Counted from the first letter of the stretch, positions 18,434-27,302 are shown. The stretch is 64,000 bases of DNA from Fulvivirgaceae bacterium JP3-4 (GCA_029309925.1 JARKND010000005.1:744001-808000); one strand, 5' to 3'. Numbers and translations are program-made. The notes: generated by a model not told the origin, from the letters alone.

Positions 18434-19137
18434 AATAGTCCAATTTCACTCAAAATTTTGGCTGCAGCCTGCTGAGGCGTTTTCAAAATTCCGTTATCCT
18501 TTGCATCGACAAAATTAGTTCGCGATGGAAAAATCTCCGGATCACTGCTTCTTATATTCTGTTGCATGTCTGTATCCACCATTCCAGGGTCAATCTGAAA
18601 CACCTTAATGCGCGAATCATTCTTTACTTGTTCAGCTAAGACTGAGAAAAACATCCTCATATAAGCCTTGCTTGAACAGTATGCAACCCAGCCATCGATG
18701 GGTCTCACGGCTGCGCCACTTGTTATATTTGCAAGAATCAATTTCTGATTGCCAGCCTCTTTAATTATATGATTTATGATAACAGCAGGTGAAACACAGT
18801 TAACATCCAGTGAAGCAGTCAATTGTTGCAGGTTCAACCTTCCTATTTTTTCTATCGGGGAAACAGTGCCAGCATTGTTGATGAAAACTATGCAATCAGC
18901 TGCCGCCATTTGCGCCCCGATTTTGAGAAGCATATTTGGCAAACCTTGTGGCTGCGTTAGGTCAGCCTGAATAAAGTGTAATCGGCCAGGATGGGCTTTT
19001 GTATACTTTAAATGCTCATCATTTGCAGTTCTGCCAATAGCAATAACCTCGGAGTTATTGATTGGCAAAATAAGGTCTACGATTGCCTTTCCAATTCCTC
19101 TGTTTGAACCCGTAATAATGTAAAGAACCCTCTCCAC
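18430..19137 (-). CDS. Short-chain dehydrogenase/reductase
   Basis: 235 aa classical SDR. The cofactor motif is ITGSNRGIGKAIVDL (about 8-22), the NNAG motif follows at about 87-90, and the catalytic set is S140, Y153 and K157 (AYCSSKAYMRMF). The residue pattern after strand 2 (IAIGRTAN) with an arginine favours NADP. SDRs of this type (PtmA is a Campylobacter example) occur in nonulosonic acid clusters, where they reduce keto-sugars or modify side chains. It overlaps the phosphoesterase gene by 4 nt and the upstream acetyltransferase gene by one base. Confidence 0.82.
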   Translation of the reverse strand: MERVLYIITGSNRGIGKAIVDLILPINNSEVIAIGRTANDEHLKYTKAHPGRLHFIQADLTQPQGLPNMLLKIGAQMAAADCIVFINNAGTVSPIEKIGRLNLQQLTASLDVNCVSPAVIINHIIKEAGNQKLILANITSGAAVRPIDGWVAYCSSKAYMRMFFSVLAEQVKNDSRIKVFQIDPGMVDTDMQQNIRSSDPEIFPSRTNFVDAKDNGILKTPQQAAAKILSEIGLL

Positions 19138-19733
19138 TATTTCTTTTTGAAATCGTTGTCACCGAATTGCAGGGACTTAAGGCAGCCGTGCAGTAGCGAG
19201 TCAATAAATTTTCCTTTGATAAACACATGCTCTTTCATTCTTCCTTCCAAAACAAAACCATTTTTCTCCAGGATTCGAATGTGGTGAGGGCGTATATCGT
19301 AGGTTTCTGTAAATATTCGATTAAAGGAAAGAACGTCAAAACTGACTTCTTTCATGAGGTGAATGAATGCAGAGAAATCCTCATCATACTGATCTTCCTG
19401 CGCAGCTCGATCAGTCGAAACCAAAAATGAAAGCTCTGCTCGTTTGTCATCCCATGAGCAATTAGTAAGGCCACCATAACCTATCAATTCTTCTCTCAAA
19501 AGGAAACTGAACAGAATGATTCTGGGGTTCACTTCACTAAAAGACGGCTGGATAAACCGGGTGTAATAATTGAATTGATCCTCGTCCGTTAAAACGTTTT
19601 TCTGCCTGAGAACGTCAATCTGTTGATTTCTCCATTCCTTGATTTTCAATAAGTGCTGATACTGTAACGGTTGTACGTGGTATGCCCGATACTTTAGCAC
19701 ATTTACGGATAGACATTTGTAGGCATTGTCCAT
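19137..19733 (-). CDS. GNAT-family acetyltransferase (first of two in the operon)
   Basis: 198 aa. The fold is RimJ/RimL-like: an opening YRAYHVQPLQYQHLLKIKEWRNQ, the central strands IGYGGLTNCSWDDKRAELSFLVS, and the C-terminal acceptor part RPHHIRILEKNGFVLEGRMKEHVFIKGKFIDS, in which the LEKNGF turn is the typical last element. The acetyl-CoA loop is weaker than usual (no clear RxxGxG/A). Probably acylates an amino group of the modified sugar, possibly with a group other than acetyl. It follows the fusion protein gene by 6 nt. Confidence 0.7.
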   Translation of the reverse strand: MDNAYKCLSVNVLKYRAYHVQPLQYQHLLKIKEWRNQQIDVLRQKNVLTDEDQFNYYTRFIQPSFSEVNPRIILFSFLLREELIGYGGLTNCSWDDKRAELSFLVSTDRAAQEDQYDEDFSAFIHLMKEVSFDVLSFNRIFTETYDIRPHHIRILEKNGFVLEGRMKEHVFIKGKFIDSLLHGCLKSLQFGDNDFKKK

Positions 19734-19739
19734 AACGGG

Positions 19740-21782
19740 TTATCGTAATTTAAACAGCGGCACAAGTACCTCGCCTTCGATATGGTTTTTAATTTGTTTT
19801 TCCGCGATAACTTTTTTCATTAATTTGAAAAAATCCTCGTACGCTTTCATTAGCGTTTCTACGTGGTCAACCGTGTGAGCGTAACTCATATTATGAGTTC
19901 CAATGATATAAATTCCACGCTTAAACATCTCTTGCAAAAACAGTGTCTTGATCTCCCACGAAGTACACCACTCGGTATCCTTTATGATAAAAAATGACCA
20001 AACTGGATACCCCTCTACTGAGAAGATATTATCAAACTCATATTTCCTGATCAGCTGCCTGAGACTGTCCATGAGAAAACTGCCAACTTTATTGATACTT
20101 GAAATCACACTGGTCTTTTCAAGTTTGTCCAATGTCGCATTTGCAGCGGCTAACGATAACAACTCGCCACCAAACGTAAATGAGAAAAAAACTTCTTCCA
20201 TCAATTTCATTAGGTCAGCCCTTCCAGCCAATGCTGAGATAGGATACCCGTTGGCTAAACCCTTTCCGAAGCAGGCAAGATCAGGTATGACGTTAAAGAA
20301 TTCCTGCGCGCCTCCATTTGCAAATCGAAATCCTGTAATCGTCTCATCGAATACTAAAATGGCATTATTCTGGTGTGTTATTTCTTTAACCTTTTCTAAA
20401 AAATTGTCCTTAGGAGGAAAAACATTTACCGGTTCCAAAACTACAGCCGCTACCTGATCCTTGTAGGTTTCAAATAATTTAGTCAATGAATTTATATCAT
20501 TGTAGGAAAACGAATGTGTCAGATCTCTTGTGGCCTGTGGTACACCCAAATTGCGCCCAGTTGACCCGATATACCAATCTTGCCAGCCGTGATATCCACA
20601 AACTAAAACGTGATCTTTTTTAGTATGCGCTCTGGCAATTCTCACCGCCCCCGCAGTTGCATCTGATCCGTTTTTACCAAAGCGAACAGCCTCTGCACAT
20701 GGAACCATCTTCACTATTTTCTCCGCGACAATAAACTCCAGTTCATTTGCCAACGAAAAAATCGTCCCTTGCTCTAGTTGTTCCCTAACAGCGTTTGTTA
20801 CGTCTGGATCATTGTAACCAAGTGTTATGGAAGCCAGCGAATTCACGAAATCAATGTATTGATTACCGTCTACGTCATACATGTAAGCGCCTTCCGCTTT
20901 TGTAGCAAAGTACGGGGAGACTCCGAAAGGCAATTGTGTCTTACTTTTACTGAAAGTTTGCGAACCTAAAGGAACCGTCTTCAGTGCGCGGCTCAACATT
21001 TCCTCCGATTTTTGATATCTTTTTTTCACCTTATCTTCTTTTAAAGACTTAAAATAACCTTCATTTCTTGTTATATCAGCATTGAAAGCCGTCAAATCAT
21101 TTTCGACCATATATTGAACATACTCTTTCCACGTTTTATCACTACCCTGATTTTCAATTAAGGTTTTGACCAATTCAAAATCCCTCGGTTCATCTACCGT
21201 CATCCTAATACGCGAATAATCCGCGGGTGAAGGATAGTTTATCGACTTGAATTTATTAACGTTAAAGTAAGATGAGTTCTTCCTGATGTATGGAGTTACA
21301 TGCTCGCGGTCGGATGGCAGTTGAGTTTCATTCCATGCGCGTTCGAGGGCAGCGAATTTAAAAACTTCCACATCCTGGCCATCGGGAAAGTGCTCAACCA
21401 AACTATTTGAACAATAATCTGCGTCATGTACTACAGCATAATTTATCACTTCATCAACCAGAGCTGGATCAAGCAGGGGACAATCGGAAGTAACTCTCAC
21501 TACCCAATCAGGCGCATCCGGTTTTGCCGCTTGATAAAATCTGTCCAAAACATCGCTCTCAGACCCTCGGTAAACCGAAAAACCCAGATCGCGAGTCAAG
21601 TTTGAAATTTTTTCGTCTGCAGCCTGATCAGTTGTGGCAACAAGAATTTTGAAAACACGCTTGCATTTTGCCAATCGCTCTAATTGAATTTGCAACAGTG
21701 TTTTTCCTAAAATTTCCTTCATTACTTTGCCGGGGAGTCGCGTACTTCCAAACCGGGCTTGAGTAATTAGCAATGTCTTCAT
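19740..21782 (-). CDS. Fusion: SpsF-like cytidylyltransferase plus class III aminotransferase
   Basis: 680 aa in one intact frame. Residues 1-240 form an SpsF/CMP-KDO-synthetase-like nucleotidyltransferase: LLITQARFGSTRLPGKVMKEI is the nucleotide-binding loop, VRVTSDCPLLDP the metal-binding region, and YIRKNSSYFNV follows. After a charged linker (about 240-262) comes a glutamate-1-semialdehyde-aminotransferase-like domain. It shows FGKNGSDATAGAVRIARA, CGYHGWQDWYIG, VFDETITGFRF (D479 to the PLP nitrogen) and FGKGLANGYPISALAG with the PLP lysine K507. The first half probably activates the nonulosonic acid as a CMP sugar; the second half could aminate a keto intermediate. Overlaps the reductase gene by 4 nt. 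Domain calls strong, substrates inferred. Confidence 0.87.
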   Translation of the reverse strand: MKTLLITQARFGSTRLPGKVMKEILGKTLLQIQLERLAKCKRVFKILVATTDQAADEKISNLTRDLGFSVYRGSESDVLDRFYQAAKPDAPDWVVRVTSDCPLLDPALVDEVINYAVVHDADYCSNSLVEHFPDGQDVEVFKFAALERAWNETQLPSDREHVTPYIRKNSSYFNVNKFKSINYPSPADYSRIRMTVDEPRDFELVKTLIENQGSDKTWKEYVQYMVENDLTAFNADITRNEGYFKSLKEDKVKKRYQKSEEMLSRALKTVPLGSQTFSKSKTQLPFGVSPYFATKAEGAYMYDVDGNQYIDFVNSLASITLGYNDPDVTNAVREQLEQGTIFSLANELEFIVAEKIVKMVPCAEAVRFGKNGSDATAGAVRIARAHTKKDHVLVCGYHGWQDWYIGSTGRNLGVPQATRDLTHSFSYNDINSLTKLFETYKDQVAAVVLEPVNVFPPKDNFLEKVKEITHQNNAILVFDETITGFRFANGGAQEFFNVIPDLACFGKGLANGYPISALAGRADLMKLMEEVFFSFTFGGELLSLAAANATLDKLEKTSVISSINKVGSFLMDSLRQLIRKYEFDNIFSVEGYPVWSFFIIKDTEWCTSWEIKTLFLQEMFKRGIYIIGTHNMSYAHTVDHVETLMKAYEDFFKLMKKVIAEKQIKNHIEGEVLVPLFKLR

Positions 21783-22642
21783 TTCCAGTTAATGGGGTGT
21801 AAAAGTTCCTTTTCACTAACGGCTAGCGCGTCAATAGTTTTCACAATTTCGTTATCCATTTTATCAGTTGCATATCCCAAGTTTTTCTTCAGCTGAACTT
21901 TATTATCAACACCAATTATAACTTGATCGATTGCCGGTTGGCTTAATGCGTAAGCTAAGCACATGTGCTCCATTGCGAGATTCGATTCTTCAGCGATGGA
22001 TTGAAGTTGAACGACATACTTTTTCAATGGATCAAGATAGCGTGGAAATTCATCAGGGTTTTTAAAAAAAAGTCCCTGCAGAAAAAGGGATCGAACCTGA
22101 ATAATTTTCCCGGCCTCCTTGGCTTTTCTTAGGTAAGTACCTCTTAGCGACTCGTTATCCAGTAAATTGAAAGGAAGTTGAATGACATCGACTTCGGGAG
22201 ATTTTATCGCAACTTCAATCTCATCATTTGTATAGACCGATACGCCAATTTTATGAAGCTTGGATGCCTGCTTCAGTTTGGTCAATTCAACCTTTACCTG
22301 CGGGTATTGAATAAACTCTGCGAAACTATGATAGAAATAAACTTCGGCCGTATCGCTCTCAAGCCTTTGAAGTGATGACTGAAGTTGAGTTGGAATGCTG
22401 CTCTTGCTATCGACCTTAAATTTTGTGTTAATCAAAAATTGTTTGCCTGAATTCCTTTTGAACTCACCAATTAATTCCGGTGAATTTCCGTAATGATCAG
22501 CAGTATCAAGCGTAGTGATTCCTGACTCCTTCGCCAAAGACAATATTTCAAATACTTCAGCTTTTGAAGGCTTACCCAAAGTATTATTTATGCCATACTC
22601 CAAACCGAATTGGACAGTACCAAGAATGATTTTATTGATCAT
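21779..22642 (-). CDS. Aldo/keto reductase
   Basis: 287 aa TIM-barrel oxidoreductase. The catalytic region is TTLDTADHYGNSPELIGEF (Asp and Tyr), followed by FLINTKFKVD with the catalytic lysine and VYFYHSFAEF with the histidine. Late NADPH-binding strands include AIDQVIIGVDNKVQLKKNLG. In nonulosonate clusters of several bacteria an aldo/keto reductase accompanies an SpsF-like cytidylyltransferase. I infer it reduces a sugar or an acyl substituent here. It overlaps the upstream acetyltransferase by 11 nt and the downstream fusion gene by 4 nt. Confidence 0.85.
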   Translation of the reverse strand: MINKIILGTVQFGLEYGINNTLGKPSKAEVFEILSLAKESGITTLDTADHYGNSPELIGEFKRNSGKQFLINTKFKVDSKSSIPTQLQSSLQRLESDTAEVYFYHSFAEFIQYPQVKVELTKLKQASKLHKIGVSVYTNDEIEVAIKSPEVDVIQLPFNLLDNESLRGTYLRKAKEAGKIIQVRSLFLQGLFFKNPDEFPRYLDPLKKYVVQLQSIAEESNLAMEHMCLAYALSQPAIDQVIIGVDNKVQLKKNLGYATDKMDNEIVKTIDALAVSEKELLHPINWK

Positions 22643-23177
22643 CGTAAGAAAAAATCGGGTTAAAACGAGCCATCCTTAAAACATCGCAATACTTTCCATC
22701 ATAAAGTCCGTGCTTCTTGTAATGGCCTTCCACTTTGAAGCCTATCCCTTTGTATAGCTTAACGGCAGCTACATTGTCCAATACAACCCCTAGTGTTATT
22801 TTTCGAAGTTTCAAAATGTCAAAACAATAGTTGATAACACACTCGGATGCTTCTTTTCCATATCCCTTTCCCCATTCTGATACTCGTCCCATTAGAATTC
22901 CATACTCGGCAGTTCCATGTCTCTCATTAATCGGATCTATTTTTATATTTCCAATATGAAGACCGTTTGTTTTCAAATGTATAGCCCAGAATAGGATATT
23001 TTTTTTTTCGACATCCTCAAGAAATTTCCTCAACATTTCAATTGAGTAATTTCCCCCTGTCTCTAAAAAACGATTAACATCCGGGTTGTTCAACCAATCC
23101 ACGTATTCTTGTGACAGATGAGCCAGCGATAGCGGCACATATTGCAATCTTGCCGAATCCAGACCAGGACATCTCAT
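22632..23177 (-). CDS. GNAT acetyltransferase, PseH-like
   Basis: 181 aa. Good RimJ/RimL-type GNAT: SLAHLSQEYVDWLNNPDVNRFLE at the start, IGNIKIDPINERHGTAEYGILMG in the core, and the acetyl-CoA loop EWGKGYGKEASECVINY, followed by LDNVAAVKLYKGIGFKVEGHYKKHG. PseH acetylates the 4-amino group of UDP-4-amino-4,6-dideoxy-AltNAc. Lying directly after pseC with a 4-nt overlap, this is the natural PseH candidate. The gene starts with ATG within the end of pseC. Confidence 0.82.
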   Translation of the reverse strand: MRCPGLDSARLQYVPLSLAHLSQEYVDWLNNPDVNRFLETGGNYSIEMLRKFLEDVEKKNILFWAIHLKTNGLHIGNIKIDPINERHGTAEYGILMGRVSEWGKGYGKEASECVINYCFDILKLRKITLGVVLDNVAAVKLYKGIGFKVEGHYKKHGLYDGKYCDVLRMARFNPIFSYDDQ

Positions 23178-24385
23178 GAATGAAGATAAAACTCATTGAT
23201 TTTGTTGATCACAAATTTCTGTTCTTCGTCTGTCAACGTAGGATACATTGGTAAACTCAAACATTCAGTATAATATCGCTCCGCTTGGGGCATGTCGCCC
23301 GGCCGCCAACCTAACCCACGATAGTAAGGCATCAGGTGAACTGGTATATAGTGTATCTGACAGAAAATTTGATGAGATCTCAAAAAAGAATAAAGCGCAT
23401 GCCTCCTCTGCGCCAGAATAACATACAGGTGATAGGCATGGCTAGACGAATCAGGTGTCAATTCATTCAGCTGAGATTTCACAAAAGGGTGTCCATTGAA
23501 TGCCTCATCGTATTTCTTTGCGAGATATTTTCTGCGCATTAACCCTTCATTCGCGCGAGACAACTGACTCAAGCCAAGCGCTGCCTGAAAATCTGTTATC
23601 CTGTAATTGTAACCAAGGGTCTGCATTTCCATGTACCAGCCTGGATATTTTCCTGGCTCGATAACTTCGCCACCACAAGCAAAATTCACATCATTCACAA
23701 ACTGCTGCTGGTTACGGGTGATACCATGAGTTCGAAGTTCTATCAGTTTTTCGAACAGCGCCTGATCGTTGGTTGTGATCATCCCACCTTCGCCTGTTGC
23801 GATGTGTTTAACCGGGTGAAAAGAAAATATAGCGAGATCCGCAAATGCTCCATTGCCGCATTTTTGTGTCGCACCATGTCGATCAACAAACGAACCACCC
23901 GGAGCATGGCACGCGTCTTCTATAATCCACAGCCCATGGTTAGTTGCAAGCTCCTTTAATGCTTCCAGTTGCACCGGTTTTCCTGCAAAATCCACCGCGA
24001 TGATTCCGCTGAAAGTCCCGGCAGGCTCTCTAGCAATAAGCGCCTTAACTTTTTCGATATCAATAAGGAATGTATGAGGATCAATGTCGACAAACTCCAC
24101 GGTCCCCCCGCAATATCGAACACAATTGGCTGAGGCAGCAAAAGTTATCGGAGTTGTTATAACTTTTTGCCCCGGCTTTACATCCAAAGCCAGAGCACAC
24201 AAGTGTAGTGCAGCTGTGCCATTTGCCACGGCAACGGCATATTTTGACCCAACATAGTTAGCAAAAGCATCCTCAAACTCCTTTATCTTGGGTCCCTGTG
24301 TGAGAAAATCACTTTTCAGAGTATCGATTACCGCTTGAATATCTTGATCGGTAATATGTTGTTTACCGTACGCTATGGGTTGCAT
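23174..24385 (-). CDS. pseC: UDP-4-amino-4,6-dideoxy-N-acetyl-L-altrosamine transaminase
   Basis: About 403 aa PLP enzyme. Acts second in the pseudaminic acid pathway, aminating C4 of the 4-keto product of PseB. The start PIAYGKQHITDQDIQAVI, NGTAALHLCALAL, IEDACHAPGG and FSFHPVKHIATGEGGMI (PLP lysine 193 counted from the chosen start) are hallmarks of PseC rather than of other DegT proteins. I take the ATG at 24385 because homologues begin close to M-x-PIAYGKQ; an ATG-less extension to 24406 would only lengthen the overlap with pseB (23 nt as chosen). The pseB-pseC adjacency strongly supports the call. Confidence 0.92.
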   Translation of the reverse strand: MQPIAYGKQHITDQDIQAVIDTLKSDFLTQGPKIKEFEDAFANYVGSKYAVAVANGTAALHLCALALDVKPGQKVITTPITFAASANCVRYCGGTVEFVDIDPHTFLIDIEKVKALIAREPAGTFSGIIAVDFAGKPVQLEALKELATNHGLWIIEDACHAPGGSFVDRHGATQKCGNGAFADLAIFSFHPVKHIATGEGGMITTNDQALFEKLIELRTHGITRNQQQFVNDVNFACGGEVIEPGKYPGWYMEMQTLGYNYRITDFQAALGLSQLSRANEGLMRRKYLAKKYDEAFNGHPFVKSQLNELTPDSSSHAYHLYVILAQRRHALYSFLRSHQIFCQIHYIPVHLMPYYRGLGWRPGDMPQAERYYTECLSLPMYPTLTDEEQKFVINKINEFYLHS

Positions 24386-25394
24386 TAATCTCAAAGTTAG
24401 GGTCAACGTGTTCCTTTATTAAAAACTTAAGCTCTTCAGCGGTTACCCAATCTGTATTATCCGCTGAATTGTAAGTAAAACCCTGAGGAACTTTTTGAGC
24501 GTTGAAATGTCTCACATAGTCATCCAGCTTCCACATTGATGTCGAGGGGAGGATAGCATAATATTTCCCTAAATCATATGTGTAAAATGAGTCTGAAGCT
24601 GTGATCATTTCCTCATGTATTTTTTCGCCAGGCCTTATACCAACTACCTTATGATCGCATTCCGGCCCGATGGCGTTTGCAACATCCAGTATTTTATATG
24701 ATGGAATTTTCGGAACGAAAATCTCGCCACCCCATGCGGTTTCCAATGCATGCAAAACCATGTCAACTCCGCCTTTCAATGAAATATTAAACCGCGTCAT
24801 AGTGGGATCAGTGATTGGCAGGACCCCTTCCTTCTTTTTCTTCATGAAAAAAGGAATTACTGATCCATTTGATCCCATAACATTTCCATATCGAACGACT
24901 GAAAACTTAATGGGGTTTTTGCCCTTAATGTTATTGGCAGCAATAAAAAGTTTATCAGATGCTAATTTAGTCGCGCCATATAAGTTAATGGGTGCACACG
25001 CTTTATCAGTAGATAACGCCACAACATGTTGTATCTCAGTCTCGAGAGATGCATTGATGACATTTTCCGCTCCGTTAATATTGGTTTTAACACACTCGAT
25101 AGGATTGTATTCCGCGATAGGAACGTGTTTCATGGCTGCTGCGTGAATAACATAATCAACGCCTCTGAAGGCCCTTTTTAATCTTTCAAAGTCACGCACG
25201 TCACCAATAAAAAATCTGATCTGCGGATAAACAGAAACAGGATAATCCTGAGCCATTTCGAACTGCTTCTGTTCATCTCGCGAGAAGATGATTAATTTTT
25301 TTATATCGGGCCATCGCTTAAGAATTGTTTTTGTCAACGCGCGGCCGAGAGAACCGGTGCCACCAGTGATAAGTACGGTCTTGTCTTTTAGCAT
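24363..25394 (-). CDS. pseB: UDP-GlcNAc 4,6-dehydratase (inverting)
   Basis: About 343 aa SDR that commits UDP-GlcNAc to pseudaminic acid synthesis by C6 dehydration and C5 epimerisation. The NADP motif TVLITGGTGSLGRALTK is at 6-22, and FSRDEQKQFEMAQ, HAAAMKHVPIAEYNPIEC, ALSTDKACAPINLYGATKLASDKLF and SVVRYGNVMGSNGS are diagnostic of PseB/FlaA1. I chose the ATG at 25394: homologues start near MLKDKTVL, and a -7 box (TATATTTG) at 25456-25463 would place the transcript start downstream of the alternative start at 25475. First gene of the 16-gene minus-strand operon. Confidence 0.94.
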   Translation of the reverse strand: MLKDKTVLITGGTGSLGRALTKTILKRWPDIKKLIIFSRDEQKQFEMAQDYPVSVYPQIRFFIGDVRDFERLKRAFRGVDYVIHAAAMKHVPIAEYNPIECVKTNINGAENVINASLETEIQHVVALSTDKACAPINLYGATKLASDKLFIAANNIKGKNPIKFSVVRYGNVMGSNGSVIPFFMKKKKEGVLPITDPTMTRFNISLKGGVDMVLHALETAWGGEIFVPKIPSYKILDVANAIGPECDHKVVGIRPGEKIHEEMITASDSFYTYDLGKYYAILPSTSMWKLDDYVRHFNAQKVPQGFTYNSADNTDWVTAEELKFLIKEHVDPNFEINATHSVR

Positions 25395-25833
25395 ATTTTT
25401 GTGCTTAATCAATGCGATTTTGAGGAGATTATCGTTCTTTCCTTGAAAACGCCCGCAAATATAGTAAGCTTGCATTAATTTACCTGCTCCGAATTTAATT
25501 CAATAGCCGCTTGAACGTCATTTGATTGCCTTCTATTTCGTGTCAAAACCATTTTATTCGTTCTACCGGAAAGTTCTGGTTTGTGTAAGGAATGCGTAGC
25601 GATTCGCATGAATTTAAACGCTGAATTCAGTTTCGAATGTCAGCTCGAAGGCTTTCTTTTTAGACAATTAAATAACGTTCTTTGCGTTTCAAAATCGCTA
25701 AGTTGAAAAACGTGATTGAAGCATGTCGTTCGTTTGGACGCAGTGCGGGCACCGTGAGTGAAAGAAATCTTAAAGAATTTCATTTTAAGACGATGGATTC
25801 AAATTGCATTGAATTGCAACCTGTCATTCCGGA
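25395..25833. other. Divergent intergenic region between the two glycan operons
   Basis: About 440 nt without a gene. It holds the start region of the long minus-strand operon (pseB) and of the plus-strand polymerase/ligase gene. The only clear signal is the minus-strand -7 box at 25456-25463. No convincing plus-strand TAnnTTTG, hairpin terminator, repeat or conserved RNA was seen. The centre is AT-rich. Confidence 0.6.
25456..25463 (-). promoter_or_regulatory. -7 box for the nonulosonate operon
   Basis: Reads TATATTTG on the minus strand, matching TAnnTTTG. Transcription would begin near 25450, giving a leader of about 55 nt before the pseB ATG at 25394. No well-placed -33 TTG was found, so it rests on the -7 element alone. 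Confidence 0.45.
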
Positions 25834-27153
25834 GTGAAACCTAAAAAACTCTATTATTTGATGCTTAAAATCTCAAAAACGCCAATAAGCTTCTTATTAA
25901 CAAATTACGACAAGATCCAGTTATTTATAATTGCTTCAATTGTCGCCTTTCTGCCTTTTTATCTCCACATCTCAAACGTCTTTATTGGGTTAGGTGCATT
26001 TGTTGCAGTATTAAAAATTATCATGTTGCCTACGCGGAAAAATTTTGATTTTCTATCCTGGATTTTCATCGGTTACTTTTCTTTAGAAGCCCTCGGACTT
26101 CTGTACACTTCTCGGGATAATTTGCCGGAAGGATTATCTGTTCTTGAAAAGCATCAAGCCTTCATCCTCCTCCCTTTGATTTTCTTTGATTTCAGTTGTG
26201 GTACCCGTGAAGTTAGGATCTTTCTCATGACCTTTATTGTAAGCTGTCTCATTGCAGTTATGGTATGTATAACAGTCAATATGTATACTGGAATCACTTT
26301 GTATGACAAATATTTTCATGAATGGTTGTTTACACACGAGCGATTTTCAGAACCGATTGGCTTACATCCCGTTTATTTATCCCTCTATCTGAGTATGGCA
26401 ATTTTCAGTTTGTCCATGTTTTATTTTGAGGGAACAGGTTCCCCTTTCAACTCGCAAAACAGAATTATTCTCCTTAAGAAGGCAACAATCATATTGGCAG
26501 CGACACTTTTCTTTGTAGTCCTGGTCACCCTTGGGTCGCGGACAATCATTGTTTCAAATCTGCTACTTGCTTTCGCGTTTTTTTTAACAAAGGGGATAGT
26601 AAAAAAGAAGTACAGCGCGATTTTCTTCGCGGCAATTCTACCTGTTTTACTTATTGGTTTTATTCTAATGAATCCAGTTGTAAAGGATCGATTTCTGGAT
26701 CTACGCAATTTGAAGTATGAAAATTCAAATTATGGAAGCTTTTTCGCCCGGCTCGATATTTGGCGCCCCGGACTGGCTGTAATAAAAGAAAATATTTTGT
26801 GGGGGGTGGGAACTGGTGATCAGCAAAGTGAGCTGAATAAAAAGTATGGTGAATATGGTTTCACTGAGGGTATAAGGCTGAAATTTAATATGCATAATCA
26901 ATATTTGCAGACTGCTCTCGGATATGGCTTACCAGGAATTTTGCTGTTAATTTGTATTTTGGTTGTTCAGGCCAGGATAGCCTTCAAGAAAAACAACTGG
27001 CTGTATTTGGCGTTCGTTTGTATGTTCATGTGTGCCTGTGCAACGGAATCCATGTTGGTTAAGAACAAAGGAACGTTATTTCTTCTCGTTTTCAGTCTCA
27101 TTTTTTTTAATTCAAGCAATACAAACTCAGAAGGGCGAACAATCATTGCTTAA
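25834..27153 (+). CDS. O-antigen ligase/polymerase family membrane protein
   Basis: 439 aa with about ten to twelve hydrophobic segments. The large loop at about 290-360 contains NYGSFFARLDIWRPGLAVIKENILWGVGTGDQQ and later NMHNQYLQTALGYGLPGILLL. The R-x-x-IW, G-x-G and H-N-x-x-L series is the Wzy_C (O-antigen ligase) signature. Either joins finished polysaccharide to a lipid or protein acceptor, or polymerises repeats. The start is a GTG at 25834 with a GGA-type site just upstream; an ATG at 25861 is an alternative. First gene of the plus-strand group. The other Wzy-like protein at 12242 suggests the two share polymerase and ligase roles. Confidence 0.82.
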   Translation: MKPKKLYYLMLKISKTPISFLLTNYDKIQLFIIASIVAFLPFYLHISNVFIGLGAFVAVLKIIMLPTRKNFDFLSWIFIGYFSLEALGLLYTSRDNLPEGLSVLEKHQAFILLPLIFFDFSCGTREVRIFLMTFIVSCLIAVMVCITVNMYTGITLYDKYFHEWLFTHERFSEPIGLHPVYLSLYLSMAIFSLSMFYFEGTGSPFNSQNRIILLKKATIILAATLFFVVLVTLGSRTIIVSNLLLAFAFFLTKGIVKKKYSAIFFAAILPVLLIGFILMNPVVKDRFLDLRNLKYENSNYGSFFARLDIWRPGLAVIKENILWGVGTGDQQSELNKKYGEYGFTEGIRLKFNMHNQYLQTALGYGLPGILLLICILVVQARIAFKKNNWLYLAFVCMFMCACATESMLVKNKGTLFLLVFSLIFFNSSNTNSEGRTIIA

Positions 27154-27302
27154 CGACTCAAGATTATTTCTCATGTAAAAGTTAATATCTGAGAATCTGC
27201 AAACGCATAATGAAAAAAACTACACATCGCGTGCTCACTTGCTGATCTTCGACCATAACTACTTGCCAACTTAGCATAAGCCCCCAGATAACTTAAAAGT
27301 TT

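Noticed and set aside
19740-21782. Frameshift or misassembly joining two genes
   Set aside because: The frame is continuous, both domains are complete and the linker is charged and plausible, so a real fusion is more likely.
25395-25475. Longer PseB start at 25475
   Set aside because: The extra residues have no family resemblance and a -7 box at 25456-25463 lies downstream of that start.
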